64,000 nt of DNA from Candidatus Nanopelagicales bacterium (GTDB taxonomy: Bacteria; Actinomycetota; Actinomycetes; S36-B12), in assembly GCA_030827125.1 (NCBI GenBank), contig JAURFD010000004.1, positions 62,001 to 126,000 of the forward strand, given 5' to 3'. Position 1 is the stretch's first letter. Each line of letters starts with the position of its first letter. A model generated the notes under the pieces. The model ran no database searches and had not been told where the DNA came from. It saw only the letters and a program-made list of their open reading frames with translations. Positions 1 through 8,860 of the stretch are shown here, piece after piece. A program made the translations under genes and the position numbers.

Positions 1-362
1 CCGGTTGTAGGGCCCTCGGTCGCGTCGGTCAACTGATCCACGAGCCAGCGCTCAGCGTCGGGTAGCCGGACGACGTGGCTGGCACCGAGGGCAACAGCAT
101 CACGCCAGACGGTTGTCGGGACATCCACGTCACCCTGGAATGGATCTCGATGGCCCACCACGACGACCTCGGACCTGCGCGGCAGGCCGCGCGCCGACGC
201 GTTCGCGAGTTGGTCCTCTCCGACGAGGACCAGTGGCGCTGTACGCCAGGGCTCGGGTTCGATGTAGGGAGACACATGAATCTCGGTATCGGCGGCCGCG
301 GCGAGCTTGAGCACGAGGTCGAGCAGTTCTGAGTCGGCTGTAACGAGTGTGGGGAGCGACAT
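1..362 (-). CDS. ssd: Septum site-determining protein Ssd / CpaE-like, 5' part
   Basis: This gene runs off the left edge of the window; only its first 120 codons are present. The protein begins MSLPTLVTADSELL and contains PLVLVGEDQ, then RSEVVVVGH, then AVALGASHVVRLPDAERWLV. That is the pattern of the N-terminal pseudo-receiver region of actinobacterial Ssd/CpaE-like proteins, which precedes a MinD-type ATPase domain not visible here. Family members are linked to septum placement and to Tad/Flp-type pilus loci. The ATG at 362 has an AGGTGAG-like ribosome binding site about 10 bases upstream. The divergent HAD-IB phosphatase next door is the neighbour seen in mycobacteria, which supports the call. 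The ATPase domain cannot be checked. Confidence 0.72.
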   Translation of the reverse strand, partial: MSLPTLVTADSELLDLVLKLAAAADTEIHVSPYIEPEPWRTAPLVLVGEDQLANASARGLPRRSEVVVVGHRDPFQGDVDVPTTVWRDAVALGASHVVRLPDAERWLVDQLTDATEGPTT

Positions 363-469
363 GACGTCAGGCTCACCTCGAGTGAAACGTCACCTCCATG
401 CCCGATGGGCATGTTGGGGATAAGTCGCCGTGCCCGCTCTGTGGACAACGGAGCGGTACCGTGACCCCC

Positions 470-1255
470 GTGACTGGCGGCACAACAGCAGCATTCTTCG
501 ACCTAGACAAGACGATTCTGGCCCGGTCGAGCGCATTGGCCTTTGCCAAGCCGTTCTACAAGGGTGGGTTGATCGGCCGGTCCGACGTCGTTCGCAGCGC
601 CTACGCGCAGTTTATCTTCCTCGCCTCGGGCGCCGACCACTCGCAGATGGAGTCCATGCGGACCTACATGTCCAACCTTGTCGACGGTTGGGACGTCGCC
701 AAGGTGCGCGAGATCGTCGCCGAGACGATCGACGAGATCATCGATCCGGTCATTTATGAGGAAGCGGTGGCCCTGATCGATGAACACCACACGGCGGGCC
801 GTGACGTCATCATCATCTCCTCATCCGGAACTGAAGTGGTAGAGCCCATCGGTGACCGACTCGGTGTTGACATCGCCATCGGTACACAAATGGCCATTGA
901 GGATGGTCACTACACCGGCGAGATCCTGTTCTACGCCTACGGTGAGGGCAAGGCCGAGGCGATGCGTGAACTCGCCGCTGAGCGCAACTACGACCTCTCC
1001 GAGTCCTACGCCTACAGCGACTCCATCACGGACTTGCCAATGCTGGAGGTGGTCGGTCATCCAACAGCGGTGAACCCCGATGACGAATTGCGCGCTCTGG
1101 CTATCGATCGTGACTGGCCGGTGCTCGACTTCGACAAACCCATATCAATGCAGTCCCGCGTCAACACCGGGCAGAAAGTGGCTGCCGGTGCCGGGGTGGC
1201 GATCGGTGCCGCGGCCCTGGGTCTTGCCTGGTACGCCCGGCATCGAAGGGCCTGA
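470..1255 (+). CDS. HAD-IB family phosphatase (SerB-like) with C-terminal membrane segment
   Basis: This 261-residue protein is a HAD superfamily IB hydrolase of the SerB-like type. Motif I is FFDLDKTI near the N terminus. Motif II is the serine run IIISSSGTE. The late motif is YAYSDSITDLPML, with the Asp residues that bind Mg2+. The sequence resembles the actinobacterial protein beside ssd (Rv3661 in M. tuberculosis, from memory). A Gly/Ala-rich hydrophobic stretch at the C terminus (GAGVAIGAAALGLAWYA), followed by RHRR, suggests a tail anchor. I chose GTG 470 because a TACCGT box ends 7 bases upstream; GTG 461, with a weak GGAG, is the alternative. The substrate is unknown. It probably forms an operon with the FUSC gene that starts 3 bases after its stop. 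Confidence 0.88.
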   Translation: MTGGTTAAFFDLDKTILARSSALAFAKPFYKGGLIGRSDVVRSAYAQFIFLASGADHSQMESMRTYMSNLVDGWDVAKVREIVAETIDEIIDPVIYEEAVALIDEHHTAGRDVIIISSSGTEVVEPIGDRLGVDIAIGTQMAIEDGHYTGEILFYAYGEGKAEAMRELAAERNYDLSESYAYSDSITDLPMLEVVGHPTAVNPDDELRALAIDRDWPVLDFDKPISMQSRVNTGQKVAAGAGVAIGAAALGLAWYARHRRA

Positions 1256-1258
1256 GCC

Positions 1259-2251
1259 ATGGCGGTCACTGCCCGCACTCGCAAGATCGTCATCCTCTGC
1301 CTGCTCAACCTCGCAGCATTGATTCCCGCCGTCCTCGTGACCATGTTCGGTCAGCCGGGATTGGGGTCACCGGCCATCTCCGGCGCGATCGTCGCCGCCG
1401 TCGGCACGCTGATCAGCGTGCGCCTCGGCGTGACGCTCGCCTTAGCGGCCGGACTCGCGGCATCTGTCCTCACCCTCGTCCACCCGTACCCTTTGCTCGG
1501 CGGGATCACCTTCGGACTCATCACGGCATTCGCTGCCTACACCGCGCGTCGCGGCCTGCACAGCGCTGCCATGCTCGTTCCCATCTTCTTGTCGATCGTC
1601 TTGGCATCGCCCCCGACCGTCAGCGGAGTCCAGTCATCCGTCGTGGCAGCAGCACTGGTCGGCACCGCGATTGCAGTGGGAGGGCTGTGGGTCGTCCTCG
1701 TCTGGCGCGTTGTACTCGGCAGTGAATTGCCGTCCATGCCAGTGCAACCGGTTGGGCCACGCACCTCCGCCGTCTATGCGAGCGTTGCCGGCGTAGTCGT
1801 CGGAGCCGCAGCATGGCTCATCCTGGGCCTGGATTCGTCACAGGGTGGTGCGTGGCTCTTGGTGACCCTCCTCGTCCTGCTCCAACCGGACACACACGAC
1901 AGTTGGGTCAAGACCTGGCAGCGCCTCGCCGGAACACTCCTGGGCGGCCTTCTCGCGATCCCGGTAATCCTGCTCCCCCTGGGCGATTTCGCCGGGCTGG
2001 TTGTCGGTGTCATCTTCTTGACCCTGGCCCTCATCGTCCGCTACGCGATGAAGCGCCCCTACTGGCAGTACGTCACTCCACTCACCATCGGCATCGTGTT
2101 GATGGACTCGACCGCCGGCGACCGGGAACGCATGGAGATCGACCGATTAGAGGCGACGCTTGCCGGAGCCGCGGTGGTCATCCTGATCACGCTCGCCATC
2201 AAGGCCGGCATCACTGTCTGGGAACGCGCGCACCGGGAGCCCACCACCTAG
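1259..2251 (+). CDS. FUSC family membrane protein
   Basis: This 330-residue membrane protein has roughly eight to ten hydrophobic segments. It has the FUSC-type C-terminal block GAWLLVTLLVLLQPD followed by TWQRLAGTLLGGLLA. FUSC proteins (fusaric acid resistance, AaeB and YccS relatives) are thought to export aromatic acids or related compounds, but the substrate here is unknown. The N-terminal set of segments begins at LLNLAALIPAVLV. The ATG follows the phosphatase stop by 3 bases, so the two genes are probably co-transcribed and translationally coupled. It is shorter than proteobacterial AaeB because it lacks the large cytoplasmic domain. Confidence 0.75.
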   Translation: MAVTARTRKIVILCLLNLAALIPAVLVTMFGQPGLGSPAISGAIVAAVGTLISVRLGVTLALAAGLAASVLTLVHPYPLLGGITFGLITAFAAYTARRGLHSAAMLVPIFLSIVLASPPTVSGVQSSVVAAALVGTAIAVGGLWVVLVWRVVLGSELPSMPVQPVGPRTSAVYASVAGVVVGAAAWLILGLDSSQGGAWLLVTLLVLLQPDTHDSWVKTWQRLAGTLLGGLLAIPVILLPLGDFAGLVVGVIFLTLALIVRYAMKRPYWQYVTPLTIGIVLMDSTAGDRERMEIDRLEATLAGAAVVILITLAIKAGITVWERAHREPTT

Positions 2252-2260
2252 CCTTGCCCG

Positions 2261-3184
2261 ATGAGCGAAGAGGTGATGGAGTCCGGAGCCCCCGAGCGCC
2301 GACACACCCGCAAGCTCTGGATCGCCATCGTCAGTGTGGGAGTTGGCGTGGCCCTCTTCGCGGGGATTCGCACGGTGCTCACCCACGCATCGACGCCCGA
2401 CGAACTCGGCATCGAGTCGGTCTCGGTCCACAAGACAGGCACCCTTGATCCCAATGCCCGCGGTTCTGGATGGCCCATCAAGGTCGGCATGCCCGCCGAA
2501 GCCCTACTCCCCAGTGCCACGTTGACGGTGCGCGTCACCGGCGACCCTCGACTCGACACGGAAGTCCGAAGCGCGGTCTCAGGCGGCGCGCTGTCCGTCG
2601 AGCCCGTGGCGCCCACGCTGATCCCGGCCGGAGAAACCGTCGACGTCCCCGTGACCATCGCTCCGCTCGATTGCGCAGTGACCGATTCGACTCTCGATGA
2701 AGCCGGGTACCGATGGCGTCGCGCCACCGGTGTTCAACTCCTCGAAACCACCGATGCCATAACGCTGCCCCTCGCCGACACCGCCCGAGATGACATCGCG
2801 CGAGTCCTCACCGACCTCTGCGCACCGGCCGGTACCGCACCGACCATCACGATGATCGATGCACGGCTCGACGGCCCGTGGCGGAAGCAGGTTCTCGACC
2901 TGACCGTTACAGCGGAAACCGAGTCAGGGGCCGAACGCATCCTGCTTCATCCCCTCGATGGGCCCGGTCTTCGCGGTATCGGCACCTTCAGCAAGCCGGA
3001 GCGACCCGAGATCACCCTCATGTGGTCGGTCGCCCCACTCGCCGAGGACACCGACGGCGTCCTCGACGCCCTTGTCCGGGCCATCACCGTTGTCGACGGC
3101 CGGGCCTACCCCTGGATCGTCCGGGTCGTGCCGCCGGCAGCCTTGCGATCAGCGACTCCGCTGCGCACCGAAACCGATGGCTGA
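2261..3184 (+). CDS. Hypothetical membrane-anchored protein
   Basis: This 307-residue protein matches no family I recognise. A short charged N terminus (ERRHTRK) is followed by one membrane segment at about residues 19-38 (WIAIVSVGVGVALFAGI). The remainder looks like an extracytoplasmic beta-rich domain with several short repeats of hydrophobic and acidic residues. Two Cys residues (PLDCAV and LTDLCAP) could form a disulfide outside the cell. The start is fixed by a TAGCCT box at 2249-2254, which overlaps the stop of the FUSC gene and sits 6 bases before the ATG; there is no ribosome binding site. Its 3' end overlaps the convergent Fic-like gene by 36 bases. Confidence 0.7.
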   Translation: MSEEVMESGAPERRHTRKLWIAIVSVGVGVALFAGIRTVLTHASTPDELGIESVSVHKTGTLDPNARGSGWPIKVGMPAEALLPSATLTVRVTGDPRLDTEVRSAVSGGALSVEPVAPTLIPAGETVDVPVTIAPLDCAVTDSTLDEAGYRWRRATGVQLLETTDAITLPLADTARDDIARVLTDLCAPAGTAPTITMIDARLDGPWRKQVLDLTVTAETESGAERILLHPLDGPGLRGIGTFSKPERPEITLMWSVAPLAEDTDGVLDALVRAITVVDGRAYPWIVRVVPPAALRSATPLRTETDG

Positions 3185-3985
3185 GGAGTTCCAGCGCACC
3201 CACTCCGTCATGCCCTCCGGCGTTCCCGACTGGTAGGCCCGAAGGGCCGCGACGTACGACGACCGACCCAGGGACAGCATGCCGGCCTCGGGCACGGACA
3301 AAAGGTCAGGATCGACCCCGCGGGAGGCGAGGACGAGACGCACCGAGGCTCGCGCGACCAGTCCAGACCCCCATCGAAAAGGTCGGAGCGCGAGGAGTTC
3401 GCCATGAGCCACGGCGGCGACGAGCACAGCGGGCGCCCGGGTGGGTCGCGTGAGTACGTGGGTGAGTGCGTCGAGACGACCAGGGAGTTCACCGGCCGGC
3501 GGCACCGCACCGACGTGCAAGGGATCGATCACCTCGTCGTCGGCGCGTGGTCGACCGAGCGCATCAGCAGGCTCAAAGTCGTGCGCGGCGATGGAATGCA
3601 ATCGAGCGAGTGCCTGCGCCGGTGACCGTTGCCACACGTCCACGAGCGCCGGCACTTCCATCGTCACCGCGAGCGCCGCGGCGACCGAGTGACCGAGGGG
3701 AGAATCCTCGGGGCCGGAGCGCAAGAGTTCCAAGGGGAAGTCAGCGCCCTCCAGCGCCGCGGAATCCCGGGCACCGAGCAGCCTGGACTCCACCACCACT
3801 TCACCAGCACGAGCCCGCACGGATCGATCCCAGAGCAGTTGATCGACTTCGTCACGGGCCGCGGCGCAGGCGTCAGCAACGCCGGGCAGATCCGCGAGAG
3901 CAGCGAGTGGATCGGTGCTCAGTAGACCTGCACCCCCTCGGCCTGCAATGACGCAAGCACGGCCGGGTCTTGCGCCTCCAGCCAC
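3149..3985 (-). CDS. Fic-like protein with degenerate catalytic motif
   Basis: This 278-residue protein resembles the conserved actinobacterial Fic-like/'oxidoreductase' protein found in this neighbourhood (Rv3662c in M. tuberculosis, from memory). The segment HGELLALRPFRWGSGLVARA aligns with the Fic core HPFxxGNGR. In place of the catalytic His there is an Arg, and the GNGR element reads GSGL. AMP transfer is therefore unlikely and the protein may have a structural or regulatory role. The start is uncertain: GTG 3985 overlaps the upstream deacetylase by 67 bases, while CTG 3922 overlaps its stop codon in a coupled arrangement and has GAGGGGG upstream. It is downstream of, and probably co-transcribed with, the deacetylase. 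Confidence 0.68.
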   Translation of the reverse strand: MAGGARPGRACVIAGRGGAGLLSTDPLAALADLPGVADACAAARDEVDQLLWDRSVRARAGEVVVESRLLGARDSAALEGADFPLELLRSGPEDSPLGHSVAAALAVTMEVPALVDVWQRSPAQALARLHSIAAHDFEPADALGRPRADDEVIDPLHVGAVPPAGELPGRLDALTHVLTRPTRAPAVLVAAVAHGELLALRPFRWGSGLVARASVRLVLASRGVDPDLLSVPEAGMLSLGRSSYVAALRAYQSGTPEGMTEWVRWNSSAIGFGAQRSR

Positions 3986-5166
3986 TTCACCAAATCTGCA
4001 TTTGAGACGAACTGCAGATCCGGGTACATGGCGGACGCATCAAACATGAACCGGGTGAGCGCGTTCTGATAGGCGCCGCAGACCCAGGTGTTGAAGTGGT
4101 TGCCGAAGAAGAACGGTGCGCGGTTGCCGTTGTAAAGGGCATCGACCACTGCGATCAACGAGTCGTACGTCGACTGCTCAATGCGATCGCACGTCGCCTG
4201 ATCGGCCTGCTGGTTGCACTCGTTCTGGGCGCAGAGGAAGTTGTAGTCCATCGACAGGTTGCTGCGGTCGTAGCCGACAACCTTCATCGTCTGCAGCGGG
4301 AAATCCCACAGGCCATAGTCGTTCTTGCTCGGCCACTGCAGCATGCCCGGGTTGGACGAGTCGTAGGTGAAGCCGTTGGCCGCAAAGATCGGGTACATGA
4401 CGTCGCGCTGACCCTCAAGACACGGTGTGCGTGCACCCTGCATCACGCTGTGGTTGAAGGGCAGCGGATCAGGGCTGGCGACGCCGTTGATCGCCGCCCA
4501 GTCGTCCATGAACATGATGTCCTGGACGAACTCGCTGTTCCACTGTTCAGAGCCCCAGGAGTTCACGGCCCCATCATTGGGCTCGCACCAGTGGCCGAGG
4601 AAGTGCGTGCCGATCTCGTGGCCGGCCTCGTAGGCCTTCTTGTAGTTGGCGATGCGTTGGACGACCTCGGCGCTGTCATCAGCGAAACCGATAGCGCTTG
4701 AACCGGCGTCGCGGCCGGGAGTCTCGTAGAGGAACCTCTGGTCCTCAGGGAGCAAGCACAGCCCGGAGACGAAGAAGGTCAGGCGGGCGCCGACCTGCTC
4801 AGCGGTGTCCATGTAGTGGTTGATGATGTCGTTGCTGCACGAGCCGTCGAAGGAGATGGTGACGAACTGGGGCGGCTTCTCCCCCGGCGCAAGCTTGGTC
4901 ACCTCGAATTCGGGCTGCGGCAGGTTGACCGCCGAGACGCCACCGCCGTCGCCGATGACGTCGGTGACGGTGTCGACGCCGTCGGGCGTCGGGGTCGCCT
5001 CGGTTGGTGTTTCACTCGGATCGACCGGTGCCGACGATCCACTCGCCGACGGGTCAGCCGAGGGGGAATCGGCGACGGGCGCGCCAGAGGGCAGGACGGC
5101 ACCCACGATCAGGCCGAGAGCCGCCGCGAGTGCCAGCAGCAGCGGCACGAGTACCCGGGGACGCAC
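3919..5166 (-). CDS. Secreted polysaccharide deacetylase-like protein
   Basis: This 415-residue exported protein has a signal/anchor sequence (LVPLLLALAAALGLIVGAVL), then a Ser/Pro/Thr/Asp-rich linker to about residue 65, then a NodB-like domain. NodB motif 1 appears as VTISFDGSCSN, motif 2 as GTHFLGH (the HxxxH metal ligands) and motif 3 as RTPCLEG. Motif 1 has a single Asp before Gly where classical enzymes have two, so the metal site may be modified. Several Cys residues suggest disulfides outside the cell. GTG 5166 is preferred over GTG 5175 because GGAGG lies 8 bases before it. It probably acts on cell-wall or extracellular glycans, but the substrate is unknown. Confidence 0.8.
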   Translation of the reverse strand: MRPRVLVPLLLALAAALGLIVGAVLPSGAPVADSPSADPSASGSSAPVDPSETPTEATPTPDGVDTVTDVIGDGGGVSAVNLPQPEFEVTKLAPGEKPPQFVTISFDGSCSNDIINHYMDTAEQVGARLTFFVSGLCLLPEDQRFLYETPGRDAGSSAIGFADDSAEVVQRIANYKKAYEAGHEIGTHFLGHWCEPNDGAVNSWGSEQWNSEFVQDIMFMDDWAAINGVASPDPLPFNHSVMQGARTPCLEGQRDVMYPIFAANGFTYDSSNPGMLQWPSKNDYGLWDFPLQTMKVVGYDRSNLSMDYNFLCAQNECNQQADQATCDRIEQSTYDSLIAVVDALYNGNRAPFFFGNHFNTWVCGAYQNALTRFMFDASAMYPDLQFVSNADLVKWLEAQDPAVLASLQAEGVQVY

Positions 5167-5330
5167 GAAACACACCTCCGCAATGCAGTGAGCCGCCGGA
5201 AGCGGCCTTCCCCATCCTGACGCATGAACCCCCCGGAAGGCTCCCTGTGACGCGCGGGATCTGGCCCCGGGGCACGCCGGCGGCGGCTACCGTGGCGCAT
5301 GTCACACGGCTGGACGCTCAAGGAGGAGAC
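5167..5330. other. Divergent intergenic region between deacetylase and acs
   Basis: This 164-base stretch separates two divergent genes and must hold both promoters. A TACCGT box at 5288-5293 is a plausible -10 element for acs and would give a leader of about 30 bases. I see no ORF in it. Confidence 0.5.
5291..5306. promoter_or_regulatory. Possible Crp/GlxR operator upstream of acs
   Basis: CGTGGCGCATGTCACA fits the Crp consensus TGTGA-N6-TCACA with the right half perfect and two mismatches in the left half. It overlaps the proposed -10 box and transcription start of acs. A crp gene lies in the same window at 12938-13612, and acetate activation is a known target of Crp in several actinobacteria. 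A single imperfect match can occur by chance. Confidence 0.3.
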
Positions 5331-7298
5331 GTGGCAGACGAGCAGGCGCTGGAGAACCTACTTCAGGAGAACCGGGCCTTCCCCCCAAGTCCGGAGTTCG
5401 CTGCCCAGGCCAACGCTGACGCCCAGATGTACGAGGCGGCCCAGGCAGACCGTCTCGGATTCTGGGCCGACCAGGCGAACTTCCTCACCTGGGATGAGCC
5501 ATGGTCCGAAGTCCTCGACTGGAGCAACGCCCCCTTCGCCCGCTGGTTCGTTGACGGCCGCCTAAACGTCGCCTACAACTGCGTCGATCGCCACGTGGAG
5601 TCCGGCCACGGCGATCAGGTCGCCCTCCATTTCGAAGGCGAGCCCGGTGATACGCGCCAGGTCACCTACGCGGAACTCCAACGCGAAGTGAGCAGGGCGG
5701 CCAATGCACTCACCGAGCTCGGTGTGCAGGCCGGGGATCGCGTCGCGATCTACATGCCGATGATCCCCGAAGCCGTGGTCGCCATGCTCGCGTGCGCGCG
5801 CGTCGGTGCGCCCCACTCGGTGGTCTTCGCCGGGTTCTCCGCCGAGGCACTCCGCTCACGCATCGAGGACGCCCAAGCCACGCTCGTCATCACCGCCGAC
5901 GGCCAGAATCGACGCGGCTCCGCGATGCCGCTCAAGCCGGCCGTCGATGAGGCCGTCGCGCAGACACCCTCCGTCGAACACGTCCTCGTCGTGCGGCGTA
6001 CCGGGAGCGAGGTCGAGATGGCTGATGGACGCGACGTGTGGTGGCACGAGATCGTCGATCGACAGTCCGACGAGCACACCCCGGTCTCCTTCGACAGCGA
6101 GCACCCGCTGTTCATCCTCTACACGTCGGGCACGACGGGGAAGCCCAAGGGCATCCTGCATACAACGGGCGGCTACCTCACCCAGGCGTCGTTCACCCAC
6201 CGCAACGTCTTTGATCTCAAGCCGGATAGCGACGTGTACTGGTGCACCGCGGACATTGGCTGGGTGACGGGGCACAGCTACATCGTCTACGGCCCGCTCG
6301 CGAATCGCGCGACGCAAGTCATCTACGAGGGAACGCCGGACACGCCCCACAAGGGTCGCTTCTGGGAGATCGTGCAGAAGTACGGCGTCACGATTTTCTA
6401 CACCGCCCCAACGGCGATTCGCACGTTTATGAAGTGGGGTGACGACATCCCCGCACAGTTCGATCTGTCGAGCCTTCGCATCCTCGGCAGCGTCGGTGAG
6501 CCGATCAACCCCGAGGCCTGGATGTGGTACCGCGAGGTCATCGGAGGCGGCCGCTGCCCCATTGTCGACACCTGGTGGCAGACCGAAACCGGAGCGATCA
6601 TGATCTCGCCTCTTCCCGGAGTCACCGCGTGCAAGCCTGGCTCGGCCATGAGACCACTGCCCGGAATCGGCGCGGCCGTGGTCGACGACGAGGGCAAGGA
6701 GGTCCCCCTGGGCGGCGGCGGCTACCTCGTCCTCACCGAGCCCTGGCCCTCCATGCTGCGTGGGATCTGGGGCGACAACCAACGCTACGTCGACACCTAC
6801 TGGTCGCGATGGCCCCAGTACTACTTCGCCGGTGACGGATCAAAGATTGACGACGACGGGGCCATCTGGGTGCTCGGCCGCGTCGACGACGTCATGAACG
6901 TCTCCGGTCACCGGATCTCTACCACGGAGGTGGAATCGGCACTTGTCTCTCACCCGTCGGTCGCTGAAGCAGCGGTCGTCGGGGCGACCGATGAGACAAC
7001 CGGCCAAGGGATCGTCGCCTTCGTCATCCTGCGCGGCGGCGTCGAGGAAGGTGCCGATGGCACCGCGCTCATCACCGAACTGCGCAATCACGTGACCAAG
7101 GAGATCGGGCCTATTGCCAAGCCCCGCCAGATCATGGTGGTGCCCGAACTTCCCAAGACGCGCTCGGGCAAGATCATGCGGCGACTGCTGCGGGATGTGG
7201 CCGAGCACCGAAGCCTCGGTGATGCCACGACACTTGCCGATCCCAGCGTCATGAACCTGATCGCCACCGGGCTCCAGTCCGGGAAGGGTGAGGACTAG
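5331..7298 (+). CDS. acs: Acetyl-CoA synthetase (AMP-forming)
   Basis: This 655-residue enzyme activates acetate with ATP and CoA to acetyl-CoA through acetyl-AMP. It has the full ANL superfamily set: the P-loop YTSGTTGKPKG, the core motif DTWWQTETG, and the C-terminal LPKTRSGKIMRRLLRD. The Lys of GKIMRR in that last motif is the catalytic residue silenced by acetylation in the family. The length is normal for Acs. GTG 5331 is preceded by AAGGAGGA at a good distance and gives the usual N terminus; the frame stays open further upstream but shows no coding character there. The gene is probably single, followed by a long hairpin. Confidence 0.96.
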   Translation: MADEQALENLLQENRAFPPSPEFAAQANADAQMYEAAQADRLGFWADQANFLTWDEPWSEVLDWSNAPFARWFVDGRLNVAYNCVDRHVESGHGDQVALHFEGEPGDTRQVTYAELQREVSRAANALTELGVQAGDRVAIYMPMIPEAVVAMLACARVGAPHSVVFAGFSAEALRSRIEDAQATLVITADGQNRRGSAMPLKPAVDEAVAQTPSVEHVLVVRRTGSEVEMADGRDVWWHEIVDRQSDEHTPVSFDSEHPLFILYTSGTTGKPKGILHTTGGYLTQASFTHRNVFDLKPDSDVYWCTADIGWVTGHSYIVYGPLANRATQVIYEGTPDTPHKGRFWEIVQKYGVTIFYTAPTAIRTFMKWGDDIPAQFDLSSLRILGSVGEPINPEAWMWYREVIGGGRCPIVDTWWQTETGAIMISPLPGVTACKPGSAMRPLPGIGAAVVDDEGKEVPLGGGGYLVLTEPWPSMLRGIWGDNQRYVDTYWSRWPQYYFAGDGSKIDDDGAIWVLGRVDDVMNVSGHRISTTEVESALVSHPSVAEAAVVGATDETTGQGIVAFVILRGGVEEGADGTALITELRNHVTKEIGPIAKPRQIMVVPELPKTRSGKIMRRLLRDVAEHRSLGDATTLADPSVMNLIATGLQSGKGED

Positions 7299-7315
7299 AT
7301 CGGCCACCGACCCGG

Positions 7316-7378
7316 CGTTGAGTGGCGGGTTGTTGACGGTTTTCGTCCGCGAAATCGTCAACAACCCGCCACTCAACG
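7316..7378 (+). terminator. Long hairpin after acs, 23-bp perfect stem
   Basis: Arms at 7316-7338 and 7356-7378 are perfectly complementary over 23 bases, with a 17-base loop that can itself pair as TTTCG/CGAAA. It lies 18 bases after the acs stop and has no T-run, so it would be an unusual terminator. It may instead be a copy of an intergenic repeat. The core GTGGCGGGT recurs in the hairpin at 24961-25013. Confidence 0.7.
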
Positions 7379-7396
7379 GCGTTGGATGAATCGGGA

Positions 7397-7402
7397 TAGG
7401 GT
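7397..7402 (+). promoter_or_regulatory. Candidate -10 box (TAGGGT) for nhaA
   Basis: TAGGGT matches the actinobacterial TANNNT -10 form. It would start a transcript near 7409 with a leader of about 50 bases containing the CGGAGG ribosome binding site of nhaA. Confidence 0.35.
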
Positions 7403-7459
7403 GAAGGCGGTGCGCCGGGAAGTCTGGTCGGCTCCGATCCAACCTGTCCGGAGGCCGAG

Positions 7460-8818
7460 ATGAGTTCATCAATGCAGCCGCACGAGATCTTCGAACGGCC
7501 CCCGCTCACCGAACGCGTCTGGCTCCTGCGCGCACTGCGCGGCGAGACCATCGGCGGCATCCTGCTCCTCACCGCCGCCATCATCGCCATCATCTGGGCA
7601 AATTCCCCCTGGGGTGACGCCTACTTCGCGCTGGCTAATTATCAGGTCGGACCGGCAGCCATCGGCCTCAACCTGTCCCTGGCCACCTGGGCCGCCGACG
7701 GCCTGCTCGCCGTCTTCTTCTTCGTCGCGGGCCTCGAACTCAAGCACGAATTCATCCACGGCACCTTGTCGAAGCCGGCACAAGCCGCGGTCCCCATCGC
7801 CGCCGCCATCGGTGGCATGGCACTGCCTGCCATCCTCTTCACCCTCATCGTCGCGAGAACCGGTGACTCCGGCGATCTCGCCGGGTGGGCCGTGCCGATG
7901 GCCACCGACATCGCGTTCGCCCTTGCCGTCCTCGCCGTTGTCGGACGCAAGCTTCCGATCGCGCTGCGAGCCTTCCTGCTCACCCTGGCCGTAGTCGACG
8001 ACCTCGGCGCGATCACGATCATCGCGCTGTTCTACTCCAAGGGTTTTTCGCTTCCCTATTTCACGCTCGCCATCGTGCTGCTCGGTGTCTATGCCGTCCT
8101 GCAGCGCTGGCGCGTACGCAGTCCCTTCATTTACGTCCCGCTCGTGCTGGTCATCTGGTGGGCAACGCACGAGAGCGGGATTCACGCCACGGTGGCCGGT
8201 GTCGCCCTCGCCCTGCTCACGCGCGCGAGCACCGATCCGGGCGAGGCTGAGTCCCCGGCAGACCGACTGCAGCGGATGATCCTGCCGCTCTCCGCCGGAT
8301 TGTGTGTGCCCCTCTTCGCGTTCTTCGCCGCGGGTGTCGACCTGCGCAGCACCGGTCTCCTGGAACCGCTGAGCAGCCCGGTCGCCATCGGCATCATGGT
8401 CGGACTGGTCGTGGGCAAACCTCTCGGTGTCGTCGGGACCTCCTGGCTCATGGCCCGCTTCACGAAAGCGACCCTCAATCCCGCAATCGGCTGGCGCGAC
8501 GTGTTCGCGGTCGGGTTGCTGGCCGGGATCGGCTTCACGGTTGCGCTCCTGATCACCGAACTCGCCTACACGGGTGACCTGATGCGCCTCGACGGCGCCA
8601 AGGTCGCCGTGTTCACGGCGTCGGTCGTCTCCGCCATCCTCGCCGGGATCGTGCTGATCGGCCGCAACCGCCACTATCGACTGCTCGCCACCATCGAGGA
8701 GGCGGACGAGGACCAGGACGGCGTACCGGATGTCTACCAGCGCGATGAAGCGGTGGCCGGCGGGCTTGACGCGGCCGATGCCGGGGATCCACCCGCCTCA
8801 CCGGGGGCGAACCACTAG
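7460..8818 (+). CDS. nhaA: Na+/H+ antiporter NhaA
   Basis: This 452-residue inner-membrane antiporter expels Na+ or Li+ in exchange for protons and so serves pH and salt homeostasis. The N terminus has FFFVAGLELKHE, a NhaA signature. The helix IV residue is in ATDIAFALAV, and the ion-binding Asp pair is in LAVVDDLGAITIIALFY. The late helix GIGFTVALLITELAY is also typical. About eleven to twelve membrane helices are visible. The C-terminal tail (roughly residues 405-452) is acidic, DEDQDGVPDVYQRDEA and onward, and longer than in E. coli NhaA. The ATG at 7460 follows CGGAGG. In this backbone the gene lies between acs and a holin-like gene, an order I recall from Streptomyces. Confidence 0.96.
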   Translation: MSSSMQPHEIFERPPLTERVWLLRALRGETIGGILLLTAAIIAIIWANSPWGDAYFALANYQVGPAAIGLNLSLATWAADGLLAVFFFVAGLELKHEFIHGTLSKPAQAAVPIAAAIGGMALPAILFTLIVARTGDSGDLAGWAVPMATDIAFALAVLAVVGRKLPIALRAFLLTLAVVDDLGAITIIALFYSKGFSLPYFTLAIVLLGVYAVLQRWRVRSPFIYVPLVLVIWWATHESGIHATVAGVALALLTRASTDPGEAESPADRLQRMILPLSAGLCVPLFAFFAAGVDLRSTGLLEPLSSPVAIGIMVGLVVGKPLGVVGTSWLMARFTKATLNPAIGWRDVFAVGLLAGIGFTVALLITELAYTGDLMRLDGAKVAVFTASVVSAILAGIVLIGRNRHYRLLATIEEADEDQDGVPDVYQRDEAVAGGLDAADAGDPPASPGANH

Positions 8819-8860
8819 CCTCGGAGTCACGCCAGCACCCGGTTGTCGCAAGGAGGAATC

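Noticed and set aside
5004-5330. N-terminal extension of acetyl-CoA synthetase
   Set aside because: The added 109 residues are Arg/Pro-rich and overlap the divergent deacetylase; GTG 5331 has a strong ribosome binding site and a normal N terminus.
7469-8674. 401-codon open frame on the minus strand antisense to nhaA
   Set aside because: It has a low-complexity composition (Asp, Glu, Arg, Gly, Gln) typical of high-GC shadow frames, and nhaA on the other strand has all family motifs.
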